Below are positions 62,483 through 64,000 of a stretch of 64,000 bases of DNA, in pieces. Source of the stretch: CAWBJP01 sp963789165. GTDB taxonomy: Bacteria > Actinomycetota > Acidimicrobiia > IMCC26256 > BP-133. Every line of letters begins with the position of its first letter. Within the stretch, counting starts at the first letter, position 1. A model generated the notes under the pieces. The model was not told the origin of the DNA, did not search any database, and worked only from the letters and a program-made list of their open reading frames with translations. The position numbers were made by a program, and so were the translations under genes. Location: NCBI GenBank assembly GCA_963789165.1, contig CAWBJP010000012.1, forward strand, positions 1-64,000, given 5' to 3'.

Positions 62483-63209
62483 GCCCGAGCGCCGCCCCGC
62501 CTTCTACGCCGCCCGGGCCGGGGGCTGGCGTGACTGGTGGACCATCCTGCATCCCCCCTACACGGCCTGGCACCTGTCCTACGTCGTGCTCGGCGCCTGC
62601 CTGGCCCCCCACCCCGACGCAATTCGACTGCTGGCCACGGTCCTGGCGTTCTTCTTTGCCGTGGGCATCTCCGCCCATGCCCTCGACGAGATCCACGGCC
62701 ACCCGCTGCGGACCCGCATCCCCGACCGGGTCCTATGGCTGGCCGCCGGGGTTGGTCTGATCGCGGCGATGGCCCTGGGTCTGGCCGGCGTGCCCCGGGT
62801 CGGAGTCGGGCTGGTCGCCTTCATCATCATCGGGCCCGTCCTGGTGGCCGGCTACAACCTCGAACTCCTCGGCGGGCGGCTCCACTCCGACGTCGGCTTC
62901 GCCGCCTCCTGGGGCGCCTTCCCCGCCCTCACCGGCTACTTCGCCCAGGCCGAGCGGGTTGACCTCGTCGCCCTCGCCGGCGCCGGCGCCGCCTTCGGCC
63001 TCTCCTACGCTCAACGCAGCCTCAGCACCCCGGCCCGCCTCCTGCGCCGCCGTGTCACCCGCGTCGAGGGCTCGATGACCATGGAGGACGGCACGCTCCG
63101 CCCCATCGACGACCGCACCCTGCTCGCCCCTCTGGAGCAGGCCTTGCGGGCCCTTTCCTGGAGCATGGTCGCCCTCGCCGTCGCCCTGGCGCTGGCCCGG
63201 CTGGCTTGA
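62475..63209 (+). CDS. UbiA-like polytopic membrane protein
   Basis: 244 residues from GTG 62475. Six to seven membrane helices (LSYVVLGACLAPHP, LLATVLAFFFAVGISAHALD, RVLWLAAGVGLIAAMALGLA, VGLVAFIIIGPVLVAGYNLE, LVALAGAGAAFGLSYAQRSL and the last ALSWSMVALAVALALA). The cytoplasmic loop ALDEIHGHPLRTRIPD resembles the first Asp-rich motif of UbiA prenyltransferases but without the normal NDxxDxxxD. Coupled to the UbiE-like methyltransferase by overlap and next to the geranylgeranyl reductase family gene, it probably takes part in isoprenoid quinone or lipid metabolism. This is inferred. Confidence 0.7.
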   Translation: MTEPERRPAFYAARAGGWRDWWTILHPPYTAWHLSYVVLGACLAPHPDAIRLLATVLAFFFAVGISAHALDEIHGHPLRTRIPDRVLWLAAGVGLIAAMALGLAGVPRVGVGLVAFIIIGPVLVAGYNLELLGGRLHSDVGFAASWGAFPALTGYFAQAERVDLVALAGAGAAFGLSYAQRSLSTPARLLRRRVTRVEGSMTMEDGTLRPIDDRTLLAPLEQALRALSWSMVALAVALALARLA

Positions 63210-63273
63210 ACCGACCGCGTCGGTCAACGGGCCCGGGAACGATCGGCGGCGTTCGTGGCGTACGGTGGGCGTC

Positions 63274-63471
63274 ATGAAGGAGCGGGGTTATGAGACACCG
63301 GAAGAGGCGGCGCTGGCGTCGTACTCGCAGTCAGCCGGCGTCTTCGTCGTGCGCGTGGTCAGGGATGGTGACTGTGCCGAGGTCGATATCGACACCGACC
63401 CGTCCCTCCCTTACCTCATCGAGTGCATGAGGCGGAGAGACGGCCTCTGGTACGAACGCGGCGGTTACTGA
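63274..63471 (+). CDS. Small conserved protein of unknown function
   Basis: 65 residues from ATG 63274: MKERGYETPEEAALASYSQS, AGVFVVRVVRDGDCAEVDID, TDPSLPYLIECMRRRDGLWY. The PEEAALASY start and the beta-strand plus RRDGLWYE ending are found in many actinobacterial small proteins; function unknown. GTG 63265 is an alternative start. Its 3' end overlaps the ferredoxin gene by 7 nt (convergent). Confidence 0.65.
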   Translation: MKERGYETPEEAALASYSQSAGVFVVRVVRDGDCAEVDIDTDPSLPYLIECMRRRDGLWYERGGY

Positions 63472-63773
63472 CGACGGTTCAGCCCGGTCCAGGTGTCGGG
63501 CAGGCGGACATGTACCTCGCCCACCGGGAGCGCCGTGCACGTGAGACACACGCCGGCGGCCCGCTCCTCGTCGGAGAAGAGCACGCGGGCCACGGTGCTG
63601 GTGTAGACGACCTGCCCTGAGATCAGTTCGACCTTGCAGGCGGCGCAACGGCCCCGGCGGCAGGCGTAGGGGAAGCGGAAGCCGGCCCGCAGGATGGCAT
63701 CGAGGACAGTCTCACCCGCCCGGGCGGGGACGGCCACTCCGTCGGCGACCACCGTCGCCCGACCGTTGCTCAT
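63465..63773 (-). CDS. Plant-type [2Fe-2S] ferredoxin
   Basis: 102 residues from ATG 63773. The cluster-binding motif is FPYACRRGRCAACKVELISG (Cys-x5-Cys-x2-Cys) with the fourth Cys in AGVCLTCTALP. AGETVLDAILRAG precedes it, as in plant-type ferredoxins. It would deliver electrons to an oxidoreductase. It lies 47 nt downstream of a MOSC-domain gene on the same strand, which suggests a MOSC-reductase electron partner. Confidence 0.9.
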   Translation of the reverse strand: MSNGRATVVADGVAVPARAGETVLDAILRAGFRFPYACRRGRCAACKVELISGQVVYTSTVARVLFSDEERAAGVCLTCTALPVGEVHVRLPDTWTGLNRRQ

Positions 63774-63820
63774 GTCCCCAGCGTACCGATCGACCTGACC
63801 GGGCCGGGAGGGGGTTCGCC

Positions 63821-64000
63821 TCACGTGAGCGCCACAAAGTCCCCGTTCCGGACGGTTCCGGCCGACGACACGGCGGCGTACACCCCGGCACACGGGTACC
63901 GCCCGCCGGCCACCTCCAAGCGGTTCTCCCGGGCGAGCGTCCGGAGCACCTCGGGGTCCTTCGGAAGTCCCTCCTGGGCCAGCGTGGTCATGACACACCG
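63821..64000 (-). CDS. MOSC-domain protein (only C-terminal 59 residues in window)
   Basis: The frame is open from the window edge to TGA at 63821. The visible part reads RCVMTTLAQEGLPKDPEVLR, TLARENRLEVAGGRYPCAGV, YAAVSSAGTVRNGDFVALT. The RCVMTT element with its Cys and the later YPCAGVYA and GTVRNGD are typical of MOSC domains, which bind molybdenum cofactor and work on N-hydroxylated or sulfur-containing compounds. The start lies outside the window. The ferredoxin gene follows 47 nt downstream. Confidence 0.8.
   Translation of the reverse strand, partial: RCVMTTLAQEGLPKDPEVLRTLARENRLEVAGGRYPCAGVYAAVSSAGTVRNGDFVALT

Overview
The window is 64 kb of very GC-rich DNA, with G or C at almost every third codon position. 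It carries SARP/BTAD regulators, LuxR-type ATPase regulators (LAL), an F420-type luciferase-like oxidoreductase, an LPxTG protein and many GTG/TTG starts. This points to an actinobacterium (Actinomycetota). The mixture of soil/marine-type families would suit an uncultured Acidimicrobiia-like lineage, but the phylum is much safer than the class. No rRNA, tRNA, CRISPR array, phage gene, transposase or replication origin was seen. About 20 genes have one or more apparent frameshifts, unevenly clustered, and conserved protein resumes in another frame. I read most of these as uncorrected assembly indels, although true decay is possible.

Layout. 0-7 kb: the end of a secreted CAP protein, then a cyclase-ATPase-LuxR regulator followed by a PEP-utilising enzyme and an O-methyltransferase. 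7-15 kb: YceI behind twin operators, a methyltransferase divergent from a second LAL regulator, an alpha/beta hydrolase, a thioesterase-cyclase fusion and an F420-type oxidoreductase. A palindrome close to CCGTGGNNCCACGG sits beside both LAL genes. 15-29 kb: mostly housekeeping and accessory enzymes, including a GGDEF-EAL protein, peptide deformylase, formimidoylglutamate deiminase, an Ada-AlkA fusion divergent from ogt, and single-gene enzymes. 29-34 kb: an LPxTG surface protein, dinB with a LexA-like box, a delta-60 repeat lipoprotein behind an IdeR-like box, a monooxygenase and a DUF5996 protein.

34-39 kb: a tightly overlapping sigma factor / alkyltransferase / 2OG-oxygenase operon (alkylation damage), an MFS exporter and small genes. 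39-48 kb: two tandem, translationally coupled paralogues of about 1,400 residues with BTAD + nucleotide cyclase + AAA ATPase + TPR modules. Downstream is a 71-residue protein whose promoter carries three heptamers at 11-bp spacing, the hallmark of SARP binding. This is the best candidate for an undescribed regulatory circuit here. 48-53 kb: PepSY, VOC, DoxX, DUF899, a SigX5-type sigma factor, a STAS protein, and an ArsR-SRPBCC pair behind nested palindromes.

53-64 kb: a pyruvate-dehydrogenase/transketolase-like E1 convergent with a complete acoXABC acetoin dehydrogenase operon (no E3), then isoprenoid/quinone-type genes (geranylgeranyl reductase family, UbiE-like methyltransferase, UbiA-like membrane protein), a [2Fe-2S] ferredoxin and the end of a MOSC protein. 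Two families of 47-48 bp palindromic repeats lie between genes at 7.05, 53.4 and 56.0 kb.
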